From the NCBI GenBank assembly GCA_037414955.1, contig JBBEWH010000074.1, positions 11,863-75,862 on the forward strand: 64,000 nt of DNA, in the 5' to 3' direction. Under the pieces are notes generated by a model. The model was given only the letters and a program-made list of their open reading frames with translations. It was not told where the DNA came from and did no database searches. Source of the DNA: Phytohabitans sp037414955. GTDB taxonomy: Bacteria; Actinomycetota; Actinomycetes; Mycobacteriales; Micromonosporaceae. Both the position numbers and the translations under genes were made by a program. Position 1 is the first letter of the stretch. Each line of letters opens with the position of its first letter. This document shows positions 15,939 to 24,599 of the stretch, piece after piece.

Positions 15939-18155
15939 TCACGCGGTAGGACTCGCGTTGATTTCGGACTCCTGGAGCAGCACCCGCCGCACGACCCGCT
16001 CAGCGGCGTGCCCGTCATCGCGATGGCAGAACCGCCGCCGGAAGTTCGCTCGCGCCTTCGCCGCCGCGTCGTCGTCGATCGCGCCGGTGCGGAAGGCATG
16101 GATGAGGTCCGGAAACGTCCGAGCCACGGCACCGGGCGGGTCCGTGGTCACATCGAAGTAGACGCCGCGGGTCGCGTGGTACGTCGCCCGGTCCGGCGCG
16201 TAGATCACGATGGGGCGGTCCAGGATGGCGTAGTCGAACATGGCCGAGGAGTAGTCGGTGATGAGAACGTCGGACGCGAGGTAGAGGTCCTCGATGCTGG
16301 CGTACTCGGACACGTCGATCACCCCGCCGCTCGCGACCTTCCTCCCCGCGGCAGGCTTGTCCCGGTCGTAGAAGTAGTGGCTGCGCACCAGAAGTTGGCC
16401 GCGGTCCCCCAACAAGGCGGCGAGTTCCTCATAGTCGAACGGTGGCTGGTAGTCGGGTAGGTGCTCGCGGTGGGTTGGCAGGTAGAGGACCACCTGTTTG
16501 TCCATCGCGATCCCGAGCCTTGCCCGCGCGGCCGCGACGTCGTCCGAGGTCGCGGTCGCCAGCCGGTCGTTGCGCGGGTATCCGGTCTCGAGCGCCTCGA
16601 ACGAGCATGGGTAGGCCCGCTCCCACATCTGGGTGGAGAAGCTGTTCGACGTGATGCTGTAGTCCCAGCGATCGGCGCGCCGCAACAGGCGATCGAAGTC
16701 CATGCCGACCGCGCCGAGCGGATAGCGCTGTTGGTCCAGGCCCATCACCTTCACCGGCGTGCCGTGGTGGGTTTGCACGTGCACCGAGCCGGGACGTTTG
16801 GTGAGCCCGTCAGGGAAGTTCACGTTGTTGATCAGCCACCGGGCGCGCGCCATCGTGCGGTAGTAGCGACGGGTGCCGGCGATGACATATTCGACGCCGG
16901 CCGGCATCGTGGCCGCCCGGTCGCGGCGAACCACCCAGACGCCGCGCACGTGGGGCGCGAGCTGGCCGGCCTTGTGATAAATGGCGGCTGGATTGCACGA
17001 ATATCCGCGGTACCAGTACGCGGCATACACGGCCAAGGATTTGTCCATGGGCAGCCGCAATTGGACCTTGTAGTACGCCAGCATCACCAGGTCACGAGCG
17101 AGGCGAAGGGCGCCGCGCCCGGCCCGCCCGGCTATCCGCTTGATCTTCCGGGCCGACCTGCTGACGCTCGAGCGAACGCGGGCCAGCGCGCGCAGGGCGG
17201 AGAAGGTGCGCCATTGTCCCTTGCTGACCAAACGGTGTTTGAGCCCGTCGGGACCGCTGGGGATCTCGTAGCCGCCCGGCGGGCACCAGCGCGCGTAGTC
17301 GGCGACCATCTGGTCAAAGAACCGCCGCCGCAACCCGGCGGAGATCCGATCACCGTTACCGAGCACGGTCAGGTAGTGCCAGATCATGCGCTCGAATACG
17401 AGCGGGCGCAGGTCGCCAACCTCCGCATCCCATTGATCCATCAGGTCGAACACCTGGCGCCAGTGGGGAAACACCTCGAAATGCCGGTCTCCGGGGGTGC
17501 GGGTGATCGCACCGATGCGACGCTGCCGATAGTTGACGCAGACCCGGTCCAGGACGGTGATCCGCTTCGCGGTCAACAGGAGCGGGTAGGTGAAGGAGAC
17601 GTCCTCGTACCAGCCGGGATCGAACCGCAGGCCGACGTCCAGCAGGAACTCCCGGCGAACGATCCGGTTCCACGCGGTGTGCAGCAGCCGCAGGACCTCT
17701 GGCCGTTCCCGCACGGTGAAGACCTGGCTCTCGGGCGGAATCGGGAAGACCTGTGCCATGGAGCTACGGGTGGCACGATTGTTCCAGTGCGACCGGACAT
17801 GGTCGACGATCAACATGTCGGGGTTGGTCTCGTGTATCCGGCTCGCGATCTTGCTCAGGCAGCCTTCGGCGATCCAGTCGTCGCTGTCGACAAACCAGAC
17901 GTAATCACCGGTCGCCCGGTCCAATCCGATATTGCGGGCCTCGCCAAGTCCTACGTTCTGCTCCAGCGAGACGACCTGTATCCGCGGATCCCGGGCGGAA
18001 TACTCGGCCAAGATCGCACCACAGCTGTCCGGTGACGCGTCGTCAACCGCGACGATCTCAAGATCTCTGAACGACTGACCGATGATCGAATCCAGGCATT
18101 CGCGCAAATATCCCTGCACCCGGTAAGTCGGCACGACGAAGCTGAACAAGGTCAT
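15939..18155 (-). CDS. Bifunctional GT2 glycosyltransferase / CDP-glycerol glycerophosphotransferase
   Basis: A 738-residue fusion for wall or capsule polymer synthesis at the inner membrane face. Residues 1-240 are a GT2 domain (FSFVVPTYRVQGYLRECLDSI, DSDDW metal-binding motif, WYEDVSFTYPLLL). A basic linker (RSARKIKRIAGRAGR, near 375) leads to a TagF/TagB-like CDP-glycerol:poly(glycerophosphate) transferase domain (about 390-720) with QTHHGTPVKVMGLD, LYLPTHREH and LITDYSSAMFDYAIL. This combination makes glycosylated teichoic-acid-like polymers. ATG 18155 has GGAGG 9-10 bases upstream; the longer frame upstream is not plausible. It stands alone after a relatively AT-rich promoter, unlike most of the window, so it may have arrived by transfer. 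Confidence 0.85.
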   Translation of the reverse strand: MTLFSFVVPTYRVQGYLRECLDSIIGQSFRDLEIVAVDDASPDSCGAILAEYSARDPRIQVVSLEQNVGLGEARNIGLDRATGDYVWFVDSDDWIAEGCLSKIASRIHETNPDMLIVDHVRSHWNNRATRSSMAQVFPIPPESQVFTVRERPEVLRLLHTAWNRIVRREFLLDVGLRFDPGWYEDVSFTYPLLLTAKRITVLDRVCVNYRQRRIGAITRTPGDRHFEVFPHWRQVFDLMDQWDAEVGDLRPLVFERMIWHYLTVLGNGDRISAGLRRRFFDQMVADYARWCPPGGYEIPSGPDGLKHRLVSKGQWRTFSALRALARVRSSVSRSARKIKRIAGRAGRGALRLARDLVMLAYYKVQLRLPMDKSLAVYAAYWYRGYSCNPAAIYHKAGQLAPHVRGVWVVRRDRAATMPAGVEYVIAGTRRYYRTMARARWLINNVNFPDGLTKRPGSVHVQTHHGTPVKVMGLDQQRYPLGAVGMDFDRLLRRADRWDYSITSNSFSTQMWERAYPCSFEALETGYPRNDRLATATSDDVAAARARLGIAMDKQVVLYLPTHREHLPDYQPPFDYEELAALLGDRGQLLVRSHYFYDRDKPAAGRKVASGGVIDVSEYASIEDLYLASDVLITDYSSAMFDYAILDRPIVIYAPDRATYHATRGVYFDVTTDPPGAVARTFPDLIHAFRTGAIDDDAAAKARANFRRRFCHRDDGHAAERVVRRVLLQESEINASPTA

Positions 18156-18565
18156 TAAGAAACCTCCGGCAAGGCGAATACTAATTGAACAACAACCTAT
18201 CCGGTCACCTAATAGCCGGGAGCCCCCACGGCCGGCCCCGACCGGCCAGCCGGACCTTGCCGCGCCGAATGTTCCCGGCCGCGGCAGCAACGCCGGCCGC
18301 CCGGGTCGACCGCGCCGCGCGCCGATGTGCTCGCCTCAGCACAACGCCACGATGGGTGGAGCAGCGGCATCCGGTCACTCATTGACCGAACGCTACCGGC
18401 TCGTAACCCACAGTTTCTTCCAGACACACGGCCTCACCCGTCAGGGTGACCCCGGCGATCGCCGCGTGACCGGCTAACGCCCGCCACAACCGAGCGGACC
18501 GGCGTGGGTCGGGCACGCCCACGCCGCCGGTGTCCACAGCTTCGCCGGGGTGTGGGGCAACCGCC
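18156..18565. other. Intergenic region, AT-rich promoter side then GC-rich
   Basis: The first 60 bp (18156-18215) are unusually AT-rich for this genome and probably hold the promoter of the glycosyltransferase fusion. The remainder has only short open frames that look like shadows; I see no gene in it. Confidence 0.4.
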
Positions 18566-18592
18566 AGCGCACCCCTGAGCACGGGGTGCGCT
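18566..18592 (-). terminator. Hairpin terminator of the RTX-repeat gene
   Basis: Perfect 10-bp arms AGCGCACCCC and GGGGTGCGCT with a 7-base loop, 10 bp beyond the stop codon of the RTX gene on the minus strand. Confidence 0.75.
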
Positions 18593-18602
18593 GCGATTGA
18601 TC

Positions 18603-19340
18603 TCAGGGGCAGTTGGTCAGTGGGGCCTCGTAGTTGCACACCAGGTCCATGGCCGGCCCACCGTCGCCGACATCCTGGCCGGGCCCACCGGTCAGGCTGT
18701 CGGGGCCGTCACCGCCGTTGATCGTGTCGCGCCCATCGTCGCCGTTGAGGATGTCGGCACCGATCTCGCCGTTGAGAGTGTCCGGACCGGTGCCTCCGTT
18801 GAGCGTATCCGGGCCGTTCCCGCCGTTGAGGGTGTCCTGGTTGTCGTCGCCGTTGAGGGTGTCCGTGCCGTCCCCGCCGTTGACGGTGTCATTGCCGGCG
18901 TTGCCGCTGACCGTGTCATGCTCGCTGTCACCGTTGACCGTGTCGTTGCCGGTGTCACCGTTGATCGTGTCATCGTCCGATCCGCCGTTGACGACGTCGG
19001 CGCAGAGACCGCCGCTCAGCGTGTCGAACCCACTCTGACCGTCGATGACGTCACTGCCGTCGCCACCATTGATGGTGTCGGCTCCGGTACCCCCGATGAT
19101 TGTGTCGTTTCCGCCGCCACCGTTGATCGTGTCGTTTCCGCCGCCGCCGTCGATGATGTCGTTGCCGGCGCCGCCGTTGAGCACGTCATTGATGGCACCG
19201 CCGACGATGACCAAGCCGGCGACGGTGCCGGGGACGCAATCGTCATCGTCGGCGATTGCCGGCGAGCCGGTCGCGAATGTCAACCCGACGAACGTCAGGA
19301 TCGTCGCCGACAGCAACGCCTTGGATCTACGCATTTTCAT
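18603..19340 (-). CDS. Secreted RTX-type calcium-binding repeat protein
   Basis: A 245-residue exported protein. Residues 1-30 are a Sec signal peptide (MKMRRSKALLSATILTFVG..., cleavage likely after AIA). After an acidic DDDD segment come about 21 consecutive nonapeptides of the form GGxGxDxLN, the calcium-binding parallel beta-roll of haemolysin-type repeats, and a short tail with two cysteines. There is no enzymatic domain, and no type I exporter nearby, so it likely leaves by Sec and folds when it meets calcium outside. ATG 19340 follows GGAGGG. The repeat array is a nearly pure structural domain, so its role (surface, adhesion, calcium buffering) is open. Confidence 0.85.
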   Translation of the reverse strand: MKMRRSKALLSATILTFVGLTFATGSPAIADDDDCVPGTVAGLVIVGGAINDVLNGGAGNDIIDGGGGNDTINGGGGNDTIIGGTGADTINGGDGSDVIDGQSGFDTLSGGLCADVVNGGSDDDTINGDTGNDTVNGDSEHDTVSGNAGNDTVNGGDGTDTLNGDDNQDTLNGGNGPDTLNGGTGPDTLNGEIGADILNGDDGRDTINGGDGPDSLTGGPGQDVGDGGPAMDLVCNYEAPLTNCP

Positions 19341-19528
19341 GAGGACCCTCCATAGCTGCTCGGGCCCGCCCCGCCGCGGCCACCCGGGCCGCCGACTGGC
19401 GACCACCGGGAGGGTCGCAGGCGCGGATCCGGGTGGCGTCACGGTCACGTCACGGTGACCCGCCCAACCGGGGGGAGCATCCGCATCTCGGCATACCATT
19501 CCCTGCGCGTCGCTGCGAGAATGGGCCC

Positions 19529-20992
19529 ATGCGACCTGGCCGGGCAAGGCGTGACTCGGAGCATCCGCAGCTGCCCGACACCGTCGAGCGCGCCGAGGCC
19601 GGCATCGGCCCGGTCCTGTCCCCGCCGGCCGCGATGCTGTTGCGGATGCAGGAGACCGCCGGCAACGGCCAGGTGGCGCGGATCATGCGGGCGGGCGGCG
19701 AGAGCAGCGCCTGGCCCGGCCCGTTGCAAAGCTCCCTCGAGAACGCGTTCCAGCTCCCGCTGGGCGGCGTCCCACTGACCCTCGACGCGAACCTCGCTGG
19801 CGGCAACGCCGCGGCCGCCGCCGACGGCGTAGGCGTCCGGATAAGTCCACAGTGGTTCGACCCGAGTACGACGAGCGGCCGGCATCTGCTGGCACACGAG
19901 GTGGCCCACCTCGCCCTGCAGACCCGCGGCGCCACGTCCGAGCGGACCGCCGACGACCTTGCCGGCCGTTTCGTGCGTGGCCAGACGCGGCTGGCGGAAC
20001 CGTCAGCCCGCGCGCTGAGCCCGGCTCCGATGCGGTACAAGACCGCGGTGGAGGCGGCCAAGGATGCGATCCGCCTGGCCTGCCAAGGCCCCGGCACCGA
20101 CGAGGCGGAAATCTTCGAGGCATTGCGCAAGCTGACCCCCGCGCAGATGGCGGAGCTGGCGACCGACTCCGACCTCCTCAAGCTGCTGGCGAGCGAGCTC
20201 AGCGGCAGCGACCTCGGGACGGTCAGCGCCCTGCTCGCCCAGGGCCGCATCGACACGATGACCCGCCCGCAGGTCGCGGAAGTCCTCGCCAACCCGGCCA
20301 GCCAGTCCTTCGGCGCGGTCGCGGCCGCGGAAGCCAGGGACACGCTGCTCGAACACCAGGCCGCCGTCGCGGCAACCGGCACCGGCACGATCCAGGGCAA
20401 CCGCAACGCCAGCCCGTTGCCCGTCGGCGTCACCAGTGCGGACTGCACCACCTACGTGCTCGACGTGCTCCGCAGTGCGTTCGCCGCTAAGGGGCAGGCC
20501 GCCGTCTGGACCCGGGTCATGGCCACGGCAAGGGCCGGCGGCGGTCAGCTGAAAGGCACCGACGTGCTGAAGGCGCTCCAGTCGGAGGCATCCTGGGAAG
20601 GCGTCTTCTGGGCCGCCGACCCACGCAACCCGGCCGACAACAGCCCCGAGCACCCCGCCGCCGCCAAGAAAGTCCGCGAGGGCGGCACCTATTACGGTGT
20701 AAAGGTCGATTCATCTAAGTCCGCGCTCAACTACCGTCGCACCGCCAGCGGTGCAACGCCCGACTTCACCGGCCTCGAGATGCTTCGCCGCCTCCAGTTC
20801 GGCGTGCTCGCCGCCCGGGGCGGCTTGCACATGGCGCTCATCGTCAACGGCAGCGTGTACGAGATCCACTGGGACAAGCCGGCCAGCGACCCGAACGCGA
20901 TCGAGGCCACACCGCTGGAAAGCTTTGACTGGCTGAGCGGCGCCATCGTGGCCCCGAAAGACGACCTCGAGCGGGCCACCCTCACGCCGTGA
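19529..20992 (+). CDS. DUF4157-type injection-system effector with C-terminal Cys/His peptidase-like domain
   Basis: A 487-residue protein with no signal peptide. Residues 36-56 (AMLLRMQETAGNGQVARIMR) match the LQ..AGN..V leader common in proteins linked to extracellular contractile injection systems. Residues 68-150 resemble DUF4157, with the zinc-peptidase-like helix H123-E-V-A-H127 in LLAHEVAHLALQ. Residues 185-230 (GPGTDEAEIFEALRKLTPAQ) look like an annexin-type repeat. The C-terminal third has a Cys-His layout of a papain/NlpC-like fold: C306 in SADCTTYVLDVL, H434 in GGLHMALIVNG and H447 in YEIHWD, suggesting an amidase or protease toxin. ATG 19529 was chosen over 19433 because the leader begins there. 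It faces, 17 bp away, a putative immunity gene. No sheath, tube or baseplate genes are in the window. Confidence 0.65.
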   Translation: MRPGRARRDSEHPQLPDTVERAEAGIGPVLSPPAAMLLRMQETAGNGQVARIMRAGGESSAWPGPLQSSLENAFQLPLGGVPLTLDANLAGGNAAAAADGVGVRISPQWFDPSTTSGRHLLAHEVAHLALQTRGATSERTADDLAGRFVRGQTRLAEPSARALSPAPMRYKTAVEAAKDAIRLACQGPGTDEAEIFEALRKLTPAQMAELATDSDLLKLLASELSGSDLGTVSALLAQGRIDTMTRPQVAEVLANPASQSFGAVAAAEARDTLLEHQAAVAATGTGTIQGNRNASPLPVGVTSADCTTYVLDVLRSAFAAKGQAAVWTRVMATARAGGGQLKGTDVLKALQSEASWEGVFWAADPRNPADNSPEHPAAAKKVREGGTYYGVKVDSSKSALNYRRTASGATPDFTGLEMLRRLQFGVLAARGGLHMALIVNGSVYEIHWDKPASDPNAIEATPLESFDWLSGAIVAPKDDLERATLTP

Positions 20993-21009
20993 CTGCGCAA
21001 CACGCCCGC

Positions 21010-21525
21010 TCAGCAGTCAAACACCGACCAGCAAATGTCGTTCCGCAGCCGCTGGTCGTCCAGCACGAGCTCGCGGATCGCCTCCGGGAGTCGCGCACGC
21101 TGCCATCGGCACTCGAGTCGCCCCGCGGCGTCGCTCTCGCCTTCCGGCGCGGCAGCACGCGCGGCCTTGATCGCATAGGCGGCCGCACCGAGTTCGTGGG
21201 CGGCGACGTGCGCGACGACACCCGCCTGGCCAGCAGCGTACGCGGCATGCCGTGCCGCCCCACGCAGGTCTCTGGCCGCACCCATCGCGTGGCCGCCCGC
21301 CGCGCGAGCCCGCATCATCTTGACCTCACCACGCGCCCAGGCGCGGGCGTGCTCGATCGCTTCACGTGGTCGTGGGTCCGCGGGCCGAACCGACTCGAAC
21401 AGGTGAAGGACGTGCTCGGCGCACAGGGCCGCCCACAGAGCGAGGAGATGATGATCCGAATCAGTGAGGCTCCCACCGCGACGAATCGTGATGAAGCGAG
21501 GGTCCCGCACCTTCGGGAGGATCAT
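21010..21525 (-). CDS. Putative immunity protein (Imm-5-like family)
   Basis: A 171-residue helical protein of the family annotated as putative immunity protein: LWAALCAEHVLHLFESVRPADPRPREAIEHARAWARG followed by alanine-rich helices (AARHAAYAAGQAGVVAHVAAHELGAAAYAIKAAR) and a C-terminal WQRARLPEAIREL. No signal or membrane segment. Members occur both beside polymorphic toxins and alone, so the link to the effector is inferred from position: the two genes converge with a 17-bp gap. ATG 21525 has AGGAG about 9 bases upstream. Confidence 0.65.
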   Translation of the reverse strand: MILPKVRDPRFITIRRGGSLTDSDHHLLALWAALCAEHVLHLFESVRPADPRPREAIEHARAWARGEVKMMRARAAGGHAMGAARDLRGAARHAAYAAGQAGVVAHVAAHELGAAAYAIKAARAAAPEGESDAAGRLECRWQRARLPEAIRELVLDDQRLRNDICWSVFDC

Positions 21526-21588
21526 CGTTGGGCGCTCCTTCTCACGGGACGGGCCGGATCTTCCACCGTAGCGTCGTTCGAGACGGCC

Positions 21589-23475
21589 CTAGCCGACCGG
21601 CTCCTTGGCGGCGGGCTGCTCGTCGAACTGGGTCCGGTACAGCTCCTCATATCGGCCGCCGACGGCGAGCAGGTCGGCGTGCGTGCCTCGCTCCACCACG
21701 CGTCCGTCCTCGATCACGAGGACCAGATCGGCCTCCCGGATGGTGGAGAGCCGATGCGCGATCACTACCGCGGTCCGGCCCGCCAGCGCCTCGCTCAGCG
21801 CCGCCTGCACCGCCGCCTCCGACGTGGAGTCGAGGTGCGCGGTCGCCTCGTCCAGAATCACCACGCGAGGTTGCGCCAGCAGCAGGCGGGCGATGGTCAG
21901 CCGCTGGCGCTCACCGCCGGAGAGCCGGTACCCGCGTTCGCCGACGACGGTGTCCAGCCCGTCCGGTAGCGACGCGACGAGATCGGCCAACTGGGCACGG
22001 CGCAGCACCTCCCACAGGTCGTCCTCCGCCGCCTCCGGCCGAGCCAGCAGCAGGTTCTCCCGAATCGTCTCGTGGAACAGGTGCCCGTCCTGCGTCACCA
22101 TCCCGAGCGTGGACCGGATGGACTCGGCGGAGAGGTCGCGCACGTCCACACCGGACAGCCGCACGGCACCGCTCTCGACGTCGTACAGGCGCGGCGGGAG
22201 CTGCGCGATCGTCGACTTTCCCGCACCGGAGGACCCCACCAGCGCCACCATCTGCCCCGGCTCCACCCGGAACGACACGTCGTGCAGGACCTCGACTCCG
22301 CCGCGTGCGTCGAGCTGCGCGACCTCCTCCAGGGACGCGAGCGACACCTTGTCCGCGGACGGATAGCCAAACCGTACGCCGTCGAACTCCACCGACACCG
22401 GACCGTCGGGAACCTCCCGGGCGTCCGGCTTCTCGGCGATCAGCGGCTTCAGATCCAGGATCTCGAACACCCGCTCGAAGCTCACCAACGCGCTCATCAC
22501 CTCCATCCGCGCGCTGGCCAGAGCGGTCAGCGGTGCGTAAAGCCGGGTGAGCAACAGTGCGAGGGCCACCACCGCGCCCGGCTCCAACTGTCCGCGCAGC
22601 GCGTAGAAGCCGCCGAGCCCGTACACCACAGTGAGCGCCAGGGCCGACACCAGCGTCAGCGCGGTGATGAACACCCACTGCAGCATCGCCGTGCGGACCC
22701 CGATGTCGCGCACCCGCCGGGCCCGCAGGGCGAATTCGGCCGACTCCCGCGCGGGCCGGCCGAAGAGCTTCACCAGCGTCGCGCCGGGCGCGGAGAACCG
22801 CTCGGTCATCTGGGTGCTCATCGCCGAGTTATGGTTGGCCGCCTCGCGTTCCAGCCCTGCCAGTCGAGCACCCATCCGCCGGGCGGGCAGCACGAACACC
22901 GGCAGCAACAGCAGCGCCAGAAGGGTGATCCGCCAGGAGATGCCGACCATCACCACGAACGTGAGCGAGAGCATCACCAGATTGCTCACCACACCGGAGA
23001 GGGTGTCGCTGAACGCCCGCTGCGCGCCGATGACATCGTTGTTCAACCGGCTGACCAACGCGCCCGTGCGGGTGCGGGTGAAGAAGGCGATCGGCATCCG
23101 CTGCACATGGTCGAAGACGGCGGTACGAAGATCCAGTATCAGGCCCTCACCAATGCTCGCCGACAGCCACCGGGCAAGCAGCCCCAGGCCGGCCTCCACC
23201 ACCGCGATGGTGGCGATGAGGCCGACGAGCCCGAGCACCCTGTCCGACGACGCGCGGTTGACGATCGCATCCACGACCCGACCCGCGAGGACCGGTGTGG
23301 CAACCGCCAGAACCGCCATCATCACGCTCAGCACGAGGAACAAGGCGAGCTGACGCCGGTGCGGCCGGGCGAACCCGCCGATCCGCCGCAACGTGGCCTT
23401 CGAGAACGGCCTCCGATCCTGCTGCGCGGTCATCGCCGTGTGCAGCGACATCCACGCGGTCACTTCCATATCCAC
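21589..23475 (-). CDS. ABC exporter, fused membrane and ATPase domains
   Basis: A 628-residue half-size ABC exporter. Six transmembrane helices in residues 35-330 form the exporter membrane domain (SRLNNDVIGAQRAFSDTLSGV loop); the ATPase follows with Walker A GSSGAGKST, Q-loop VTQDGHLFHETI, signature LSGGERQR, Walker B VVILDEAT and H-loop IAHRLST. An unusual 20-residue insertion rich in Leu/Glu (KVSLASLEEVAQLDARGG) precedes the first ATPase strands. Probably homodimeric, exporting drugs or lipids. I prefer GTG 23475 (GGAGG 6 bases before) over ATG 23469; the difference is two residues. Not in an operon with its neighbours. Confidence 0.85.
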   Translation of the reverse strand: MDMEVTAWMSLHTAMTAQQDRRPFSKATLRRIGGFARPHRRQLALFLVLSVMMAVLAVATPVLAGRVVDAIVNRASSDRVLGLVGLIATIAVVEAGLGLLARWLSASIGEGLILDLRTAVFDHVQRMPIAFFTRTRTGALVSRLNNDVIGAQRAFSDTLSGVVSNLVMLSLTFVVMVGISWRITLLALLLLPVFVLPARRMGARLAGLEREAANHNSAMSTQMTERFSAPGATLVKLFGRPARESAEFALRARRVRDIGVRTAMLQWVFITALTLVSALALTVVYGLGGFYALRGQLEPGAVVALALLLTRLYAPLTALASARMEVMSALVSFERVFEILDLKPLIAEKPDAREVPDGPVSVEFDGVRFGYPSADKVSLASLEEVAQLDARGGVEVLHDVSFRVEPGQMVALVGSSGAGKSTIAQLPPRLYDVESGAVRLSGVDVRDLSAESIRSTLGMVTQDGHLFHETIRENLLLARPEAAEDDLWEVLRRAQLADLVASLPDGLDTVVGERGYRLSGGERQRLTIARLLLAQPRVVILDEATAHLDSTSEAAVQAALSEALAGRTAVVIAHRLSTIREADLVLVIEDGRVVERGTHADLLAVGGRYEELYRTQFDEQPAAKEPVG

Positions 23476-23738
23476 CGCAAACCTCCGAGACTCGGCGAGC
23501 CACCCGCCCTCCGGGCCAACGGTCGCGGGATGACGGTACGACCTCAAGTCACGTTGAGGTCAAGTCCGTTAGCCACCGCGGCGTGCGAGCGCCCGAGCCG
23601 CGCGGTCGAGAACATCGCATATAGCGATCGACATGATCGGAAATCATCGCTTTTGGTGATGACATGTTCGGGTCTAGCGTGGCGTTCATGCCCGATCACC
23701 TTTCGCTGAACACTCCAGCACACCGAAGGAGACCAACA

Positions 23739-24599
23739 ATGACCCGGTTGCAATCGGCGCTCTGGCTACCGATCTTCGACGACCTCGCCGAGCCGGCGGT
23801 GGTCGCGCGTCTGGCCGCCGAGGCGGAGGAGGCTGGCTGGCACGGCGTGTTCGTATGGGATCACCTGCGCTGGCGGGCGCCGGTCCGGGAAGTGGCCGAC
23901 CCGTGGATCACGCTGGCCGCGATCGCCACCGCCACCGAACGCCTCCGGTTCGGCCCCATGATCACACCCCTGGCACGCCGCCGGCCGTCCAAGGTCGCCA
24001 AGGAAACCGCCACGCTGGACCGCCTCAGCGGCGGCCGCCTCACGCTCGGCGTCGGTCTCGGCAGCGATCGCTTCGCCCACGAGCTGAGCGCGACCGGCGA
24101 GGAACTCGACGATCGGCGGCGTGGCGAGATGCTCGATGAGTCGCTGGAGATCCTCACCGCCGCCTGGTCCGGTAGCCCGGTGCACCACCACGGCCGGCAT
24201 TACACCGTCGACGGCGTCTCCTTCCTCCCCAGGCCGGTTCAGCGGCCCGGGGTGCCGGTGTGGGCCGCGGGGTTTCCCGGTAACGCCAAACCGCTGCGCC
24301 GCGCCGCCCGGCACGACGGCTTCTTCCCGGTCAATATCGAACACCCCGACCAGCTCGCCGACGTCGTCACCACCGTCACCGATCTGCGCGAGCGAAAGAC
24401 GACGACCCCGTACGACATCGCCGTCGCCCTCCCACCCGGCGTCGATCCGGCGCCCTACGCCGAGGCGGGCGCCACGTGGTGGCTGGCGGAGTTCGCGCCG
24501 GAATCAGTGTCGCTGGACCACGTGCGAGGCGTACTCCGCGACGGCCCGGTCGAAATCGGTATCGAGAGATCTGGTGCCGGTGATGTCCGACCTGTTTGA
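23739..24599 (+). CDS. LLM-class (F420- or flavin-dependent) oxidoreductase
   Basis: A 286-residue luciferase-like TIM-barrel oxidoreductase: EEAGWHGVFVWDHLRWRAPV, then TATERLRFGPMITPLARRRPSKVAKETATLDRLSGGRLTLGVGLG and VWAAGFPGNAKPLRRAARHDGFFPV. The GRLTLGVGLG segment and length fit the actinobacterial F420-dependent branch, although cofactor (F420H2 or FMNH2) is inferred. ATG 23739 has GAAGGAGA upstream. Its last 17 bases overlap the methyltransferase gene, so the two are cotranscribed. Confidence 0.85.
   Translation: MTRLQSALWLPIFDDLAEPAVVARLAAEAEEAGWHGVFVWDHLRWRAPVREVADPWITLAAIATATERLRFGPMITPLARRRPSKVAKETATLDRLSGGRLTLGVGLGSDRFAHELSATGEELDDRRRGEMLDESLEILTAAWSGSPVHHHGRHYTVDGVSFLPRPVQRPGVPVWAAGFPGNAKPLRRAARHDGFFPVNIEHPDQLADVVTTVTDLRERKTTTPYDIAVALPPGVDPAPYAEAGATWWLAEFAPESVSLDHVRGVLRDGPVEIGIERSGAGDVRPV

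Noticed and set aside
18379..18639. 86-residue minus-strand frame downstream of the RTX gene
   Set aside because: It overlaps the RTX terminator hairpin and lacks a ribosome site; composition is not convincing.
18603..19340. Tandem DNA repeat or CRISPR-like array
   Set aside because: The periodicity of 27 bp reflects RTX nonapeptide codons, not spacers separated by identical repeats.
23640..23700. Dyad-like sequences (TCGC...GCGA and TCATC...GATGA) between the ABC and LLM genes
   Set aside because: Arms are four to five bases, too short to call an operator.
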